From positions 62,001-126,000 of the forward strand of contig NZ_VUOS01000006.1 in NCBI RefSeq assembly GCF_009829325.1: a DNA stretch of 64,000 nucleotides, read 5' to 3'. A model generated the notes under the pieces. That model saw nothing but the letters and a program-made list of their open reading frames with translations, was not told the DNA's origin and searched no databases. Origin of the DNA: Nocardia sp. CY41 (GTDB lineage: Bacteria; Actinomycetota; Actinomycetes; Mycobacteriales; Mycobacteriaceae). The position numbers and the translations under genes are program-made. This document shows positions 36,324 to 46,006 of the stretch, piece after piece. Position 1 is the stretch's first letter. Each line of letters opens with the position of its first letter.

Positions 36324-37250
36324 TCAGGTCGCGATGCTCGGCGTATCGACCCGCTCCGCACGGCGGTAGATTCCCGGGGCGACGCCGTAGGCGCGCTTGA
36401 ACGCTTTGGCGAAGGCGAACTCGGAGCCGTAGCCGACCTGTGCGGCCACATTCCGGATCGGGGCGTCGGATTCGCGGAGCATGCGGCCGGCGTTGGTCAT
36501 GCGCCACCAGGTCAGATACGACACCGGTGGTTCGCCCACCAGCGCGGTGAATCGCTGGGCGAACACCGATCGGGACAGGCCGTTGCGCGCCGCCAGCTGT
36601 TCCACGGTCCAAGGGGCGGCCGGGCGGGCGTGGATGTCGCGCAAGGCTCGACCGATCGCCTGATCGCCGAGCGCTCGCGCCCATCCCGGCGAATCCGCGC
36701 ATTCGTCCGCCCAGGTGCGCAGGATATAGAGCAGCATCGCGTCGACCAGCGGGGGAACGATGCCGTCGCGGCCGGGGCGATCCTGGTCGAACTCGGTCGC
36801 CAGCAGGCCGACGAGATGACCGAGCTCGGCGTTCCCCGCCGGCAGGTGCAGAACCTCGGGCAGGTCCCTCATCAGCGGATGCGGCCGCGTTCGATCGAGC
36901 TGGTACGCGCCACAGAGCAGAATCGACCGCTCTCCAGAACCGTCGACGCGGACACGGCCGATCGGCGAATCGGGCTGCGAGCGCTCGGGAAGGAAGTCGA
37001 TCAGCGGCGTTCGAGGGTCGTCGGCGAGGGCGTGCGAACTCCCCGTGCGAAGGAAGACCACGTCGCCGGGGCTCAGCGCGAGAGGGTCGGTTCCGTCGGT
37101 CAGCAGCCAGCAGGTGCCGCTGAGCACGACATGGAAGGTCGTGCCGGTGACGGCCGAAAAGCGCAGACCCCAGGGCGCGCGTACGTCGGTGCGGGCCGCG
37201 CGGGTCCGTCCCGTTCGCATCGCGGCGAGCGCATCGGAGAGAACATCCAC
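36324..37250 (-). CDS. AraC-family regulator with cupin sensor
   Basis: 308 aa. Cupin_6-like N-terminal domain (about 15-190) and two AraC HTH motifs (about 205-300, with LAARNGLSRSVFAQRF and VAAQVGYGSEFAFAKAFKRAYG). Divergent from the NmrA-like gene at 37353 across 102 bp and most likely its regulator. Confidence 0.9.
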   Translation of the reverse strand: MDVLSDALAAMRTGRTRAARTDVRAPWGLRFSAVTGTTFHVVLSGTCWLLTDGTDPLALSPGDVVFLRTGSSHALADDPRTPLIDFLPERSQPDSPIGRVRVDGSGERSILLCGAYQLDRTRPHPLMRDLPEVLHLPAGNAELGHLVGLLATEFDQDRPGRDGIVPPLVDAMLLYILRTWADECADSPGWARALGDQAIGRALRDIHARPAAPWTVEQLAARNGLSRSVFAQRFTALVGEPPVSYLTWWRMTNAGRMLRESDAPIRNVAAQVGYGSEFAFAKAFKRAYGVAPGIYRRAERVDTPSIAT

Positions 37251-37352
37251 AAGTCAGGACTCTAGGACATGTTTTCCGGATTCTCAGGCATTCATCATCC
37301 TGGCCTAGATCCGTAGATTTTCTCTCGAACAACCGATCCGAGGAGGAAACCC

Positions 37353-38189
37353 ATGACTGTTCTGGTGCTCGGCGCGACCGGTAAGACCGGTAGGCCCGTG
37401 GTGGACGCGCTGGTGGCCCGCGGCGTCGCCGTGCGCGCGGCAAGCCGCAATCCCGCGCCTTCGACCGCTGGTGTCGAGCCGGTGCGTTTCGACTGGGCCG
37501 ATCGTGCGACCTGGGTTCCTGCGCTGCACGGCATCGACAGCATGTACGTGGTCGGCCCGTACGCCGTGCCCGGCGAACCGGGCCTGCTCGGCGATCTGCT
37601 GGCCGCCGCTGTGGACGTGCGCAAGGTCGTGCTGCTGTCGGTGCTGGGCGTCGACCAGTTACCCGACGCGATTCCGATGGCCGCTTGGGAGGCGGACGTG
37701 CGTGCTTCGGGTAAGCAATGGGCCATCCTGCGGCCCAATTGGTTTCAGCAGAACTTCGGCGAGGGCTTCGCGGCGTCCCTCCGGGAAAACGGCGAGCTCG
37801 CGCTCCCGGCCGCCGATGCCGCAGTGGGCTTCGTCGACACCCGAGACATCGCGGAAGTGGCGGTCGCCGCACTCGTCGAGGAGGGGCACGCCGGAGAAGT
37901 CCACATCATCACGGGTCCAGAGGCCCTCACGCTCCGGCAGGTCACCCAAACCCTGGGGGAAGCCGCGGGCCGGGACCTGGGTTACGCGCCCATCACTGCC
38001 GACCAGTTCGCCGACGGACTGCGAAAGGCCGGTCTGGACGAACGCTCGATCACCTGGCAGCAGGGCCTGTTCCGGTTGATCCGGGACGGCGGCAACGCCG
38101 TGGTGACCGATACGGTCGAGCGACTCACCGGTCACCCGGCGCGGCAGTTGAAGTCCTACGCCCGCGAACACGCAGCCGCCTGGCGGTAG
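37353..38189 (+). CDS. NmrA-like NAD(P)H-binding oxidoreductase
   Basis: 278 aa atypical SDR. The dinucleotide motif [11 protein letters not shown] is at 4-14, with substrate-region residues [16 protein letters not shown], as in quinone oxidoreductase QorB-like proteins. AGGAGGAAACCC precedes the ATG. Divergently paired with the AraC regulator, a common arrangement in which the regulator activates the reductase in response to an electrophile. Confidence 0.9.
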   Translation: MTVLVLGATGKTGRPVVDALVARGVAVRAASRNPAPSTAGVEPVRFDWADRATWVPALHGIDSMYVVGPYAVPGEPGLLGDLLAAAVDVRKVVLLSVLGVDQLPDAIPMAAWEADVRASGKQWAILRPNWFQQNFGEGFAASLRENGELALPAADAAVGFVDTRDIAEVAVAALVEEGHAGEVHIITGPEALTLRQVTQTLGEAAGRDLGYAPITADQFADGLRKAGLDERSITWQQGLFRLIRDGGNAVVTDTVERLTGHPARQLKSYAREHAAAWR

Positions 38190-38413
38190 CCCGCGCCCGG
38201 TATCCCGCCGGTAGCGCATGCGTGGTCGGTCCGACGATGATCCGGAGCGCGACGATGCCCTCGGTGAGAACCGAGTGCACGATCGCCGACGCCGGTGGTC
38301 GACGTGGCAAAGCCGCGCTGGGCACCGGCGCCGACACCGGATCGGGTTCGCCGTCTCGGGCGCCTCGGCCGCGGCCGGGGACTGACCGGCCGCGACCCGG
38401 ACAAGCTGCGGAT

Positions 38414-38611
38414 ATGGGTGTACGAGTGGGGATCGAGCTGATTGTGGCCGAACTCGTCGCGGAGGGCCTCAGCAATCGGCAGATCGCCGAACGGCTCGTG
38501 GTATCGCCACGCACCGTCGACCGGCATCTCGAGAACATCCTCGGAAAACTCGGCTTCACGTCACGGGCCCAGATCGCCGCGTGGACGGCGCGAGAACACC
38601 GAACACGCTGA
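38414..38611 (+). pseudogene. LuxR-type HTH fragment
   Basis: 65 residues covering only the C-terminal LuxR HTH, with [20 protein letters not shown] and [19 protein letters not shown]. This matches the end of large LuxR/AfsR-like ATPase regulators. The T-x-R-E-x-E opening of the HTH is already replaced (GVRVGIELI), so the junction lies near 38430. It may be a remnant or a solitary HTH peptide; no ribosome site supports the ATG. Confidence 0.55.
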
Positions 38612-38786
38612 TGCGCGCCTCCGAACGGCCGGAGCGCCCACACGGCCGCCTCGGCAGCGCAGGCCTGAAGGGAGGTTGACATCGAGAAGGCTTGTGCGAC
38701 AAGCCAGGCCGGTGACGATTCCCCGTAGGCGACTACGCTCACCGGATTATCGGCATAGGTGACGTCATCGACGAGGAGAAGGCGTA

Positions 38787-39290
38787 ATGGAGGATCTCGC
38801 CGCGCGATTCGAGGAACTGGGTCGCCTGGTACCGATCCCCGATCCATGGGACATGACGGAATACCTCGACCGAGTGGCAGCGTATCGGGCACGGCCGATC
38901 ACGTTGTGCCCCATCGATGTCGGCGCACTCGCGGGAAACGGATGCGGCACCGGAAGTGGCCTGTGGATCGCCCGGGAAGACGACGACGTGATCATGTACG
39001 GGGCCGATACCGAATGGCATGCCGACCACATCATCGCCCACGAGGTCGGTCACATGCTGCTCGGCCACGGAGAGACGTCCAGCGGTCCCGCGGCTGATCT
39101 GCCGTTGCGCGAGTTGATGCCCTCCCTGTCGCTGGAGACCATTCGCAGCGTCCTGGGGCGCCGAGACTACGGCAGTGAGCGCGAGCGCGCCGCGGAAACC
39201 TTCGCCGACCTGCTGCTGGTCGAAGCGATGCTGCCGAAGCGGTCGGTGAGCCGGTTCCGCTCGACGTTCTTCCGGAACCGGCACCGATGA
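38787..39290 (+). CDS. ImmA/IrrE-type metallopeptidase-like protein
   Basis: 167 aa. Zn-peptidase motif HEVGHMLLGH near residue 90, followed by ERAAETFADLLL, which supplies the third ligand region. Of the ImmA/IrrE (DUF955) family; in actinobacteria these act with HTH regulators or sit upstream of MAB_1171c-type transporters, as here (1 bp spacing to the next gene). The ribosome site GAGGAGAAGG is upstream of the ATG. No XRE regulator is adjacent. Confidence 0.85.
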   Translation: MEDLAARFEELGRLVPIPDPWDMTEYLDRVAAYRARPITLCPIDVGALAGNGCGTGSGLWIAREDDDVIMYGADTEWHADHIIAHEVGHMLLGHGETSSGPAADLPLRELMPSLSLETIRSVLGRRDYGSERERAAETFADLLLVEAMLPKRSVSRFRSTFFRNRHR

Positions 39291-39291
39291 G

Positions 39292-40464
39292 ATGACCTCT
39301 CCCATCCCAGGTCTGATCACTTGGCCTGTCCTCACGGTGCTCGCCTCGGTGCTCGCCTGTCGGTGGTGGCTGTTGCGGGAAAGCCTCGTCGACCGGCTCA
39401 TCAACCGCGCGCTCGCCGCCGCTGTCTTCGAACACCTGTTGCGAGAGGCATGGTTCGAACAGGCACTGGCCTGGCTGTTGCCCGGCGCCGACCGCGACGT
39501 GGTGAACGTCGCCCGGCAGCTGTCGCTGGGAGCAGTCCTGCTGACCGTCTCGCATATCTACGGCATCGCCGAATTGTGGGCAGGCGCCGATCCCGCCCAG
39601 ACGTGGCGCAGGCAGCGGCGTTACTACCTCGTCACGATCACCGCCACCGCCGTCATCCTGATCGCGGGCACGCCCGCCCGCCGCGCCGACCAGCTGATCG
39701 ACCAGACCCTGGGCTGGCGCGCTGTCGTCATCTGGGTCGTGTTCGCCCTGCCGCTCGGCGCTACTGCCCTGCACGTCGGCCGGGTAAGCGTGCGCGAAAT
39801 GCGTGCCGCGGGCGAGACCACCTGGTCCGAACGTGCACTGTACACAGCCATCCTGGGCACCGTGGCAGCTCTCGGGGGCGTAGCGGTCGTGTACCCGATC
39901 GAGGCCTTCAGCAGTGTCCTGACCGGCCGCCCGTCGTGGGATCCGGAGATGCGCTGGAAAGCATGGAGCGGCTTTCTCCTCTCGGCAGTCGGCGCTCCCG
40001 CCGTGGTCACGGTGCCGCTGATCAGCGCCCTACTCACCCACTTCGGATGGGACCGCACCAGCCGGTACTGCCGTCGCCTGCAGCCGATGTGGGCCGATCT
40101 CACCGCAGCCGTGCCCGGAATCGTCCTGGAGACGCCCCACGACCACTACGGCCGGACAGACCCGGCCATCCGTCTGCATCGCATGACGGTCGAAATCCGG
40201 GACAGCCTGCTACATCTCAAGCGCTACAGCGACAGCCCCGACGATCTGGCCGCCACCGGCGGTGACCCGCACAGCTATGCGCGTCGCGTCGCCGAGGCCA
40301 TCGCCACAAAAGCTGCAGGGCACCCTCCGCGCGCGAGTCGCTTCCCGCCTCGGCACCGAATCCGGCCGGGCACAAGGGATCTCACCGCGGAATTGCATCA
40401 GCTACTCGCGCTTGCCGAGGCATGGCCACACGTTCGCGGCCTGGCGAAGTCGCCGGAGCCATGA
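39292..40464 (+). CDS. MAB_1171c-type putative transporter (DUF6545-like)
   Basis: 390 aa with about seven N-terminal TM helices (about 8-250), then a soluble C-terminal domain typical of the family: LQPMWADLTAAVPGIVLE, RLHRMTVEIRDSLLHL and a helical end. Translationally linked to the ImmA/IrrE gene. Function not established; the pair recurs in Streptomyces, Nocardia and mycobacteria. Confidence 0.82.
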   Translation: MTSPIPGLITWPVLTVLASVLACRWWLLRESLVDRLINRALAAAVFEHLLREAWFEQALAWLLPGADRDVVNVARQLSLGAVLLTVSHIYGIAELWAGADPAQTWRRQRRYYLVTITATAVILIAGTPARRADQLIDQTLGWRAVVIWVVFALPLGATALHVGRVSVREMRAAGETTWSERALYTAILGTVAALGGVAVVYPIEAFSSVLTGRPSWDPEMRWKAWSGFLLSAVGAPAVVTVPLISALLTHFGWDRTSRYCRRLQPMWADLTAAVPGIVLETPHDHYGRTDPAIRLHRMTVEIRDSLLHLKRYSDSPDDLAATGGDPHSYARRVAEAIATKAAGHPPRASRFPPRHRIRPGTRDLTAELHQLLALAEAWPHVRGLAKSPEP

Positions 40465-40500
40465 ACGTGCGGCATCCGCTCGGCGAAGTCGTCGACCGCG

Positions 40501-40908
40501 TTATCCGCTGACGACGTCGACGACCCAGACGACACCGAAACGGTCACGCAGCATTCCGTAGGCGGCCGCCCAGTTCGCCGGAACCATCGGAACCACGATG
40601 GTCGCGCCCGCGGTGAGTTTCCCCCAATAGCCCGATACCTCTTCGACCGTCGTGCCGCGCACGGAGACGAAGAACGCGTTCTCGCCCGGGTCGTAGCCCG
40701 TCTGCACGGGCACGTCGTAGGCCATGATGTGGAACCCGTTGTCGGCCTGTACCTGGCCCCACATGATCTGGTCGGCCCCGGCGTCGACGTTCCCGGCGTC
40801 CTTGTAGGTGACAACGGCGAGCTGACCGCCGAAGACGGACTGATAGAACTCCAGCGCGGCGCGGGCGTCACCGCGGAAGTTCAGGTGGGTGGTGGTGGTG
40901 AGGGACAC
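40501..40908 (-). CDS. VOC-family (PhnB-like) protein
   Basis: 135 aa, a single glyoxalase/bleomycin-resistance fold: HLNFRGDARAALEFYQSVFGG start and FGVVWVVDV end. Such PhnB-like proteins often lack known catalysis. GTG 40908 has AGGAG upstream. Divergent from the WYL regulator with a palindromic operator between. Confidence 0.9.
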   Translation of the reverse strand: MSLTTTTHLNFRGDARAALEFYQSVFGGQLAVVTYKDAGNVDAGADQIMWGQVQADNGFHIMAYDVPVQTGYDPGENAFFVSVRGTTVEEVSGYWGKLTAGATIVVPMVPANWAAAYGMLRDRFGVVWVVDVVSG

Positions 40909-40971
40909 AGTTGCTCCTGTTCGGCTCGTCGGCTGACGTGAGCAACATTCGCAAGGGTAGTGGCCAGGTTG

Positions 40972-40989
40972 TGTCCGCTACTTCGGACA
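40972..40989. promoter_or_regulatory. YafY/WYL operator candidate
   Basis: TGTCCG-CTACTT-CGGACA is a perfect inverted repeat placed 10 bp before the WYL start codon and 63 bp before the VOC start. The pattern fits the TGTCCG-type sites usually seen at promoters of YafY-like regulators and their VOC neighbours. Confidence 0.7.
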
Positions 40990-40999
40990 GAATGAAAAC

Positions 41000-42037
41000 A
41001 TGCCGAAAACGTCCGCGCGACTGCTGGCGCTGCTGTCCCTGCTACAGGCGCGCCGGGACTGGCCGGGGGCGCTGTTGGCCGAGCGGCTGCAGGTCAGCCC
41101 GCGTACCGTGCGCCGCGATATCGACCGCTTACGCGAACTCGGCTACCCCATCGCCACCACCAAAGGTCCCGACGGTGGATACCGCCTCCGCGCGGGCGCC
41201 CAGCTCCCGCCGCTGTTGTTCGACGACGAACAGGCCGTCGCCCTGGCTGTCGCACTCCAGATCGCCACCACCGCAGGCGCCGGTGTCGAGCAGGCCGCGG
41301 CGCGCGCGCTGAACACCGTCCGTCAGGTCATGCCCGCGCGGTTACGCCACCGCATCGACACCCTGCCGATCACCGCCGTCGCACCGCCCGAGGACCGGCC
41401 GGCGCCCGAGGTCGGCACGGAGGTCCTCACGGCGATCGGCGCCGCCCTCCACGCCCGCGAAGTGCTGCGTTTCGACTACGCGGGCGCGTCCTCGACGAAT
41501 GCCGCCGCGCATCCGCCGCGGCGAGTGCAACCCCATCATCTCGTCACCTGGGGCGGACGCTGGTATCTCGTGGCGTGGGACCTCGACCGCGAGGACTGGC
41601 GGACCTTCCGCGCCGACCGGATCACCCCGCGAACCCCCACCGGCCCCCGGTTCACGCCGCGTGAACTCCCGGCGGACGACGTCCCCACATTCGTGGCCGG
41701 CAGGTTTCGTGGCTCGGATGCGACCGGGAATTGGCCGTGCCATGGGGCGGTGATCCTGCGCCTGCCCGCCGCCGATGTCGCGCCGTTCCTCCACGACGGG
41801 GTGGTCGAGGCGCTCGGTCCCGACAGCTGCCGGGTAGTACTCGGCTCGTGGTCGTGGACCGCACTCGCCGGCGTGCTCGGCAGGTTCGACGCCGAAATCG
41901 AAGTCATCGGGCCGCCCGAACTCACCGCCGCGTTCGCCCACCTGGCCCGCCGCTACGCCGACGCGGCGAACAGTGGAACCCGAAGGCCCGGTTCGGGCAC
42001 GCCTTGTCCGATCCGACCCGAAGCCGGATCCTGTTGA
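41000..42037 (+). CDS. YafY-type HTH-WYL transcriptional regulator
   Basis: 345 aa as read. HTH_11 domain (about 5-60, RLQVSPRTVRRDIDRLRELG), WYL domain (about 140-220) and C-terminal WCX domain. Family-like sequence stops at about residue 324 (HLARRYADAA); the last 20 residues run into the neighbouring ArsR remnant in another frame, so the native stop has been lost by a junction near 41970. The N-terminal parts look intact, so it may still function. Controls the divergent VOC gene and itself by inference. Confidence 0.85.
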   Translation: MPKTSARLLALLSLLQARRDWPGALLAERLQVSPRTVRRDIDRLRELGYPIATTKGPDGGYRLRAGAQLPPLLFDDEQAVALAVALQIATTAGAGVEQAAARALNTVRQVMPARLRHRIDTLPITAVAPPEDRPAPEVGTEVLTAIGAALHAREVLRFDYAGASSTNAAAHPPRRVQPHHLVTWGGRWYLVAWDLDREDWRTFRADRITPRTPTGPRFTPRELPADDVPTFVAGRFRGSDATGNWPCHGAVILRLPAADVAPFLHDGVVEALGPDSCRVVLGSWSWTALAGVLGRFDAEIEVIGPPELTAAFAHLARRYADAANSGTRRPGSGTPCPIRPEAGSC

Positions 42038-42285
42038 GTCTGCGGCGAGCGCCGGGATACCCGTCGGAGCTGGCGGAGCAGATCGGGGTGAGCCGCCAGA
42101 TCCTGTCCAACCATCTGGCCTGCCTGCGCGGCTGCGGGCTGGTGGTCGCGGTACCGGAAGGCCGGCGCAGCCGCTACGAACTCGCCGATACCCGGATCGC
42201 CGCGGCGCTGGAGGATCTGCTGGGGCTGGTACTGGTGGTGGATCCGGCGTGCTGCCCGGCCGCCGAGACCGAAGAGTGCTGCTGA
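41974..42285 (+). pseudogene. ArsR/CmtR-type metal sensor, start lost
   Basis: About 103 residues of an ArsR-family winged helix (ALSDPTRSRILLSLRRAPGY, LAEQIGVSRQILSNHLACLR, wing PEGRRSRYEL) with a Cys-rich end (DPACCPAAETEECC) typical of CmtR-like Cd/Pb/Zn sensors. No start codon: the frame runs in from the end of the WYL gene. The first 10-15 residues are missing. The stop overlaps the ATG of the CDF remnant (TGATG), the normal cassette arrangement. Confidence 0.75.
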
Positions 42286-42882
42286 TGGCTTCCCTCGGCA
42301 TGCCGTACGCGCTGATCGAAGGCGCCCGCGTCTCCTCCACCGCGTTGATCGGGTTCGGGCTGGACTCGGTGATCGAGGTGTCCTCGGCGGCGGCCGTGGC
42401 CTGGCAGTTCGCCGGTCGCGATCCCGAAACGCGGGAGAAGGTGGCGTTGCGGGTCATCACGTGCTCCTTCTTCGCCCTCGCCGTCAACGTCACCGTCGAC
42501 TCGTTCCGCGCACTGTTCGGGTTCGGCGAGGCCAAGCACTCACCGGCCGGCATCGGGCCGGCGGCGACGAGCCTGGTTGTCATGCCGGTGCTGTCGGCCG
42601 CACAGCGCCGCGCCGGCCGCGAACTCGGATCCGCCTCTCGCCGATTCCAAGCAGACCTTGCTGTGCACCTACCTTTCGGCGGTGCTGCTGGCCGGGCTTG
42701 TGCTCGACAGCTTGTTCGGCTGGTCCTGGGCCGACCCGATCGCCGCGCTGGTCATCGCCGCCATCGCGGTGCGCGAGGGCGTCGACGCCTGGCGCGGGGA
42801 GACCTGCTGTGCCGCCCCGGCCGCGCGCACCGCGGGCGGCGACTGCGCGTCCTGCGACCGCTGCGACCATCCCGACGGATAA
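42285..42882 (+). pseudogene. CDF-type cation efflux transporter, broken
   Basis: Encodes pieces of a cation-diffusion-facilitator: LIGFGLDSVIEVSSAAAVAW, then VTVDSFRALFG. After a frameshift near 42635, ADSKQTLLCTYLSAVLLAG and a Cys-rich end (GETCCAAPA, CASCDRCDH) follow. TM1 and the start of TM2 are deleted near the N-terminus. Two independent lesions make it non-functional. It belonged with the ArsR sensor in a heavy-metal cassette. Confidence 0.78.
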
Positions 42883-42894
42883 GACCATAGTTCG

Positions 42895-43168
42895 GCGTCG
42901 ATCTCGGCCGGCTCGGCCGTCGCCCGGGCCCGCAATCCCGCATCGGTGTGGCGGCGGCCGAACCGGGTGGCGGGCAGCAACTCGGCCACCTCGTTCAGGT
43001 GAACCCGAGCCGCTGCGCGGCCTTGATCACCGGCAACACGGTGACCGCCTGTTCGGGATACAGCCGATGCCCGCCAAGGGACCGCTGCGGTTCGGCGAGC
43101 AGTCCGCGCCGCTCGTAGTACCGCAATGTCTGGGTGTTCGCCCCGGCCGCTTCGGCCAGTTCGCGCGG
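42895..43168 (-). pseudogene. MerR-family regulator, broken
   Basis: The minus strand encodes ELAEAAGANTQTLRYYERR, GLLAEPQRSLGGHRLY and IKAAQRLGFT, then a stop. The family sequence continues in another frame as LNEVAELLPA. No start codon precedes the HTH. A typical MerR HTH plus start of the dimerisation helix, frameshifted near 43000 and truncated at both ends. Confidence 0.72.
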
Positions 43169-43291
43169 CTACCCACGGATGAGTCGGAAAGCGCCACGGC
43201 ATCGAGGACGGGCGTGGCCGTCGTGGCGAAGTCGGCGTTTCGCGAGGACACTGAGGACGTAGCACCCAACTCGTCCTCAGGAGCACATGCG

Positions 43292-43684
43292 ATGCCAACC
43301 AACGGGCCTTTCGGCATCGATCCGGAAGAATTCGAACGCGCACTGCGTGGAGCGGGAACCGAGCTCCGTGATCTGCTCGGGAAAGCCGGCGTGTTCCTGG
43401 ATCGCGTAGATCACGCGAGTGTCGGCTCACTGGCGTCGCTGCTCGGTCAGTTCGTCCAACCGCAACGGCCACGCCCGCCGGAACCCGAGGGCGAGACCAC
43501 CGGCGAGACCGGCAGCGGGGTGTGGGTGATCTACAGCATCGATGACAGCGGCGAGGCCAGGGTCGACCAGGTCTTTCCCAGCGAACTCGAGGCCTTGCGC
43601 GCGCATCGCGACAACACCGACGATCGCCGTCGGGTGCGGTTCCTGCCCTATGGGGTTCCGGCAAGCGTGCTGGACGCGCCCTGA
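43292..43684 (+). CDS. Hypothetical protein
   Basis: 130 aa, soluble. An N-terminal helical part (EEFERALRGAGTELRDLL), a Pro-rich linker (about 60-75) and a C-terminal domain WVIYSIDDSGEARVDQVF with RVRFLPYGV near the end. CAGGAG lies upstream of ATG 43292. Codon use fits the genome. The C-terminal part recalls phage-associated small domains but I cannot assign it. Confidence 0.6.
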   Translation: MPTNGPFGIDPEEFERALRGAGTELRDLLGKAGVFLDRVDHASVGSLASLLGQFVQPQRPRPPEPEGETTGETGSGVWVIYSIDDSGEARVDQVFPSELEALRAHRDNTDDRRRVRFLPYGVPASVLDAP

Positions 43685-43724
43685 CGGTGGCGGATCGCGC
43701 GGAATGTAGCCTCCGCCGAGTTCG

Positions 43725-45578
43725 TCATCCGGTGGGAGTTGCCGGAAGATGTGCTGATCCCGCGCAGTGCTCGAGCCCGTTGCCGCGCCTTCCGTTCGAC
43801 GTTTCCCGAGGCGGGCGGATGCGAGCGCCCCTGCGTTGCCAGTTCCAGACGGGGACCAGCTCGCTGCTTTCGTTGAGGACGCGTACGAGCATGCGGATCT
43901 GCTCGAGATCGATCCCTGCCGGGGTGAGGTGGTGGTATTGCCGACCCGCCGGTTCTGCTGGGGTGCGGGGGTCGACTTCGCTGGGCGGGAACGCGATGAG
44001 CAAATCGGTCGCCGTTCGGATGCCGAGTTGGCGCAGTCTTACGCGGGTGTTGGTGCCGGCGCGAACGCCAGGGCCGAGGCTTCCGCTGAGCTGCGCGGTC
44101 CAGCTCGGGTCCTCGGAGGAGGGTTTGGGCGACGATTTGTTGTCCTGACGCAGGGCCTGCCGTCGTTCACGCCGCGTCACTTCACTGTGGTCCAGGTGGA
44201 AGTACAGCTGCGCCTGATCGATCCAGTCCACCAGTCGGCCGATGGGAACACGCGTGTGGAGGATGACATCGACGAGATTTGCCGTCACCAGACTCTGCAT
44301 GTCTTCGATGCCTTCTTCGATGAGCCGGGATTCGTACCATACGTTCAGGCCGTCGATCTGATTGAGCGGATAATTCGGAGTGAGCTGGGGGACCGCAGCC
44401 CGCAGAGCGACCGCCGTAGTCCTGTGGAGTGCGTAGATCCCGACGATCGGGAAAGCGCCCACCACGAAGGCAATCGCTGATCGAACACCGGCTTCGAAGC
44501 TGTCGATCAGTTGATACAAGGCCACCAACGTGGCGAAGACGACGATTATCCGCAGGAGCGCGGAGGCATACGCACTCGGCCTGAGGTCACTCTGGAAGAA
44601 TCGGCGGACGAGGCTCTGCACGGTGAATGCGTAGGCGCCGAGAAATCCGAACTTGAGGATGTCCCACGCGGTGGTGGGATTCTCGACGAAGCTCAGATCC
44701 CAGAGGACCGCTGTCCAACAGGTCGCGAAACCGATCGTAGCGAGGAATATGGGAAAAAGGGTGTCGGTCTTGATCACGAAATCGGATCCGCCTGCGGAGG
44801 ACACGGCACGTCCATAGTAGGCGTTGAACTTCTGCCGATAGATATTGTGTTCCTCCTCCTGGAGGTAACCGCCGTCCGCAAGCCATTCCGCATAGAATTC
44901 CGAGGATTTCGGTGGCCGCGGCAAGTATTTCGGTTCGTCCACCGCGAGGCGGTGGAGATTGATGACGTACTCGCTCCACAGGGCGCCCGCGCGCTGCCCG
45001 AGGAATCGGATGTACAACCAGCTGGGCAAGAAAGACAGCACCCATACGATGAAGACTCTCAATGCGGCGGTGGACACGTCGTCTGCCGAACTGTGACGAT
45101 GAATTCCGCCCCATACGGTGAGAAATGCGAACACGATCGGGACCACGATCAGAACATTCATCAGCACCAGAACGACTTCGCGACTGAACCATCCCGACGA
45201 CCGGCTCCACGACACCGCGCGGCCTATGGGTGTGCGGCCTGCGACGGGGTCGGCGATACCCTGTGTCAGCGAGAGCAGGGACTCTTGTGTGTGCGGGTGC
45301 TCGCGCAGCGTCCGCCGCAGGTGTTGCGCGAGGCGCTTGCGGCCGCCCCTGATGCTGGTGGCTTCGACAAGGCGGCCGAGCTCGGGGTCCGTGCGAAACA
45401 ATTCACCGAGTTCGCTGTCGATGGCACGGGCCACCCGATCGTTCTCGGTGAAGAATTGCGCAGCTCGGAGGCGGTAGTCCCGGCTGTTCTGCGGGAAAGT
45501 TTCAGGGCACCGCGATGCCATTGTGAGGGCTCCGGAAAGTTCCGTTGCCAAGGCATCCGTTCGTGCTGTGGCGTCCAT
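43725..45578 (-). CDS. Six-TM membrane protein of the LysM locus
   Basis: 617 aa. An N-terminal soluble helical part (about 1-125) precedes about six TM helices (around 138-162, 175-195, 275-297, 307-325, 340-360 and 365-385). A C-terminal cytosolic part carries two helix-hairpin-like units (LIEEGIEDMQSLVTANLVDV with HTRVPIGRLVDWIDQA, and RLRQLGIRTATDLLIAFP). No enzyme motif. ATG 45578 is decided by GGAGGAG 3-9 bases upstream. Divergent from the LysM genes at 46007/46493; the 428-bp gap contains the 16-bp palindrome and a second copy. I infer a functional link to LysM proteins, role unknown. Confidence 0.75.
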   Translation of the reverse strand: MDATARTDALATELSGALTMASRCPETFPQNSRDYRLRAAQFFTENDRVARAIDSELGELFRTDPELGRLVEATSIRGGRKRLAQHLRRTLREHPHTQESLLSLTQGIADPVAGRTPIGRAVSWSRSSGWFSREVVLVLMNVLIVVPIVFAFLTVWGGIHRHSSADDVSTAALRVFIVWVLSFLPSWLYIRFLGQRAGALWSEYVINLHRLAVDEPKYLPRPPKSSEFYAEWLADGGYLQEEEHNIYRQKFNAYYGRAVSSAGGSDFVIKTDTLFPIFLATIGFATCWTAVLWDLSFVENPTTAWDILKFGFLGAYAFTVQSLVRRFFQSDLRPSAYASALLRIIVVFATLVALYQLIDSFEAGVRSAIAFVVGAFPIVGIYALHRTTAVALRAAVPQLTPNYPLNQIDGLNVWYESRLIEEGIEDMQSLVTANLVDVILHTRVPIGRLVDWIDQAQLYFHLDHSEVTRRERRQALRQDNKSSPKPSSEDPSWTAQLSGSLGPGVRAGTNTRVRLRQLGIRTATDLLIAFPPSEVDPRTPAEPAGRQYHHLTPAGIDLEQIRMLVRVLNESSELVPVWNWQRRGARIRPPRETSNGRRGNGLEHCAGSAHLPATPTG

Positions 45579-45753
45579 ATCTCCTCCACCCGACTGCCGC
45601 CGACCATCGAGCTGGTCCGGTGTGCTGCGAATCGACCCGGCCGTCTGCACGAACTCATGTGTGCGTTCGCCTCGGGCTCCATATCGCCATCGCATGCTCG
45701 CCGTGTTGATCTTGGATAGCACCAACCGTAGGCTCACCCATCCGGTTGGTAAC

Positions 45754-45769
45754 GAGTAGTCGACTACTC
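45754..45769. promoter_or_regulatory. Perfect palindrome GAGTAGTCGACTACTC
   Basis: A fully self-complementary 16-mer, 176 bp upstream of the membrane protein start and 238 bp upstream of the LysM start. Shared with the site at 2313-2328. Confidence 0.65.
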
Positions 45770-45842
45770 ATTTCGACGCCGGTTGCCGCGCACTGCTCGG
45801 TCGGGGGCCGCGCAATTGTTCGCTTTTCGAGCGCTTCGGCAT

Positions 45843-45858
45843 GAGTAGCGGGCTACCC
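45843..45858 (+). promoter_or_regulatory. Second copy, GAGTAGCGGGCTACCC
   Basis: Matches the gene-direction form at the first LysM locus (GAGTAGTCGGCTACTC) at 13 of 16 bases. It ends 148 bp before ATG 46007, nearly the same spacing as at the first locus (152 bp). Confidence 0.55.
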
Positions 45859-46006
45859 GACTTAGAATCCGTCCGACCGAAGACTTCAACGGACTTTGTG
45901 CCGACTATACGCTGGATCCGGCGATTCCGACCCGGACATCGTTCATCGAATTGATCGACATCCTCGGAAACCGTGAACGGTGCGGTTCCATCGAAAGGAG
46001 TAAATC

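Larger units (their letters stand above)
45579..46006. promoter_or_regulatory. Divergent regulatory region of the LysM/membrane locus
   Basis: 428 bp without a gene, between the membrane protein and the LysM pair. It holds palindrome copies at 45754-45769 and 45843-45858. The leader before ATG 46007 ends in the ribosome site AAAGGAG. Confidence 0.6.

Noticed and set aside
43687..44480. Plus-strand frames opposite the membrane protein
   Set aside because: Antisense to a gene with clear TM helices and ribosome site; low-complexity products.
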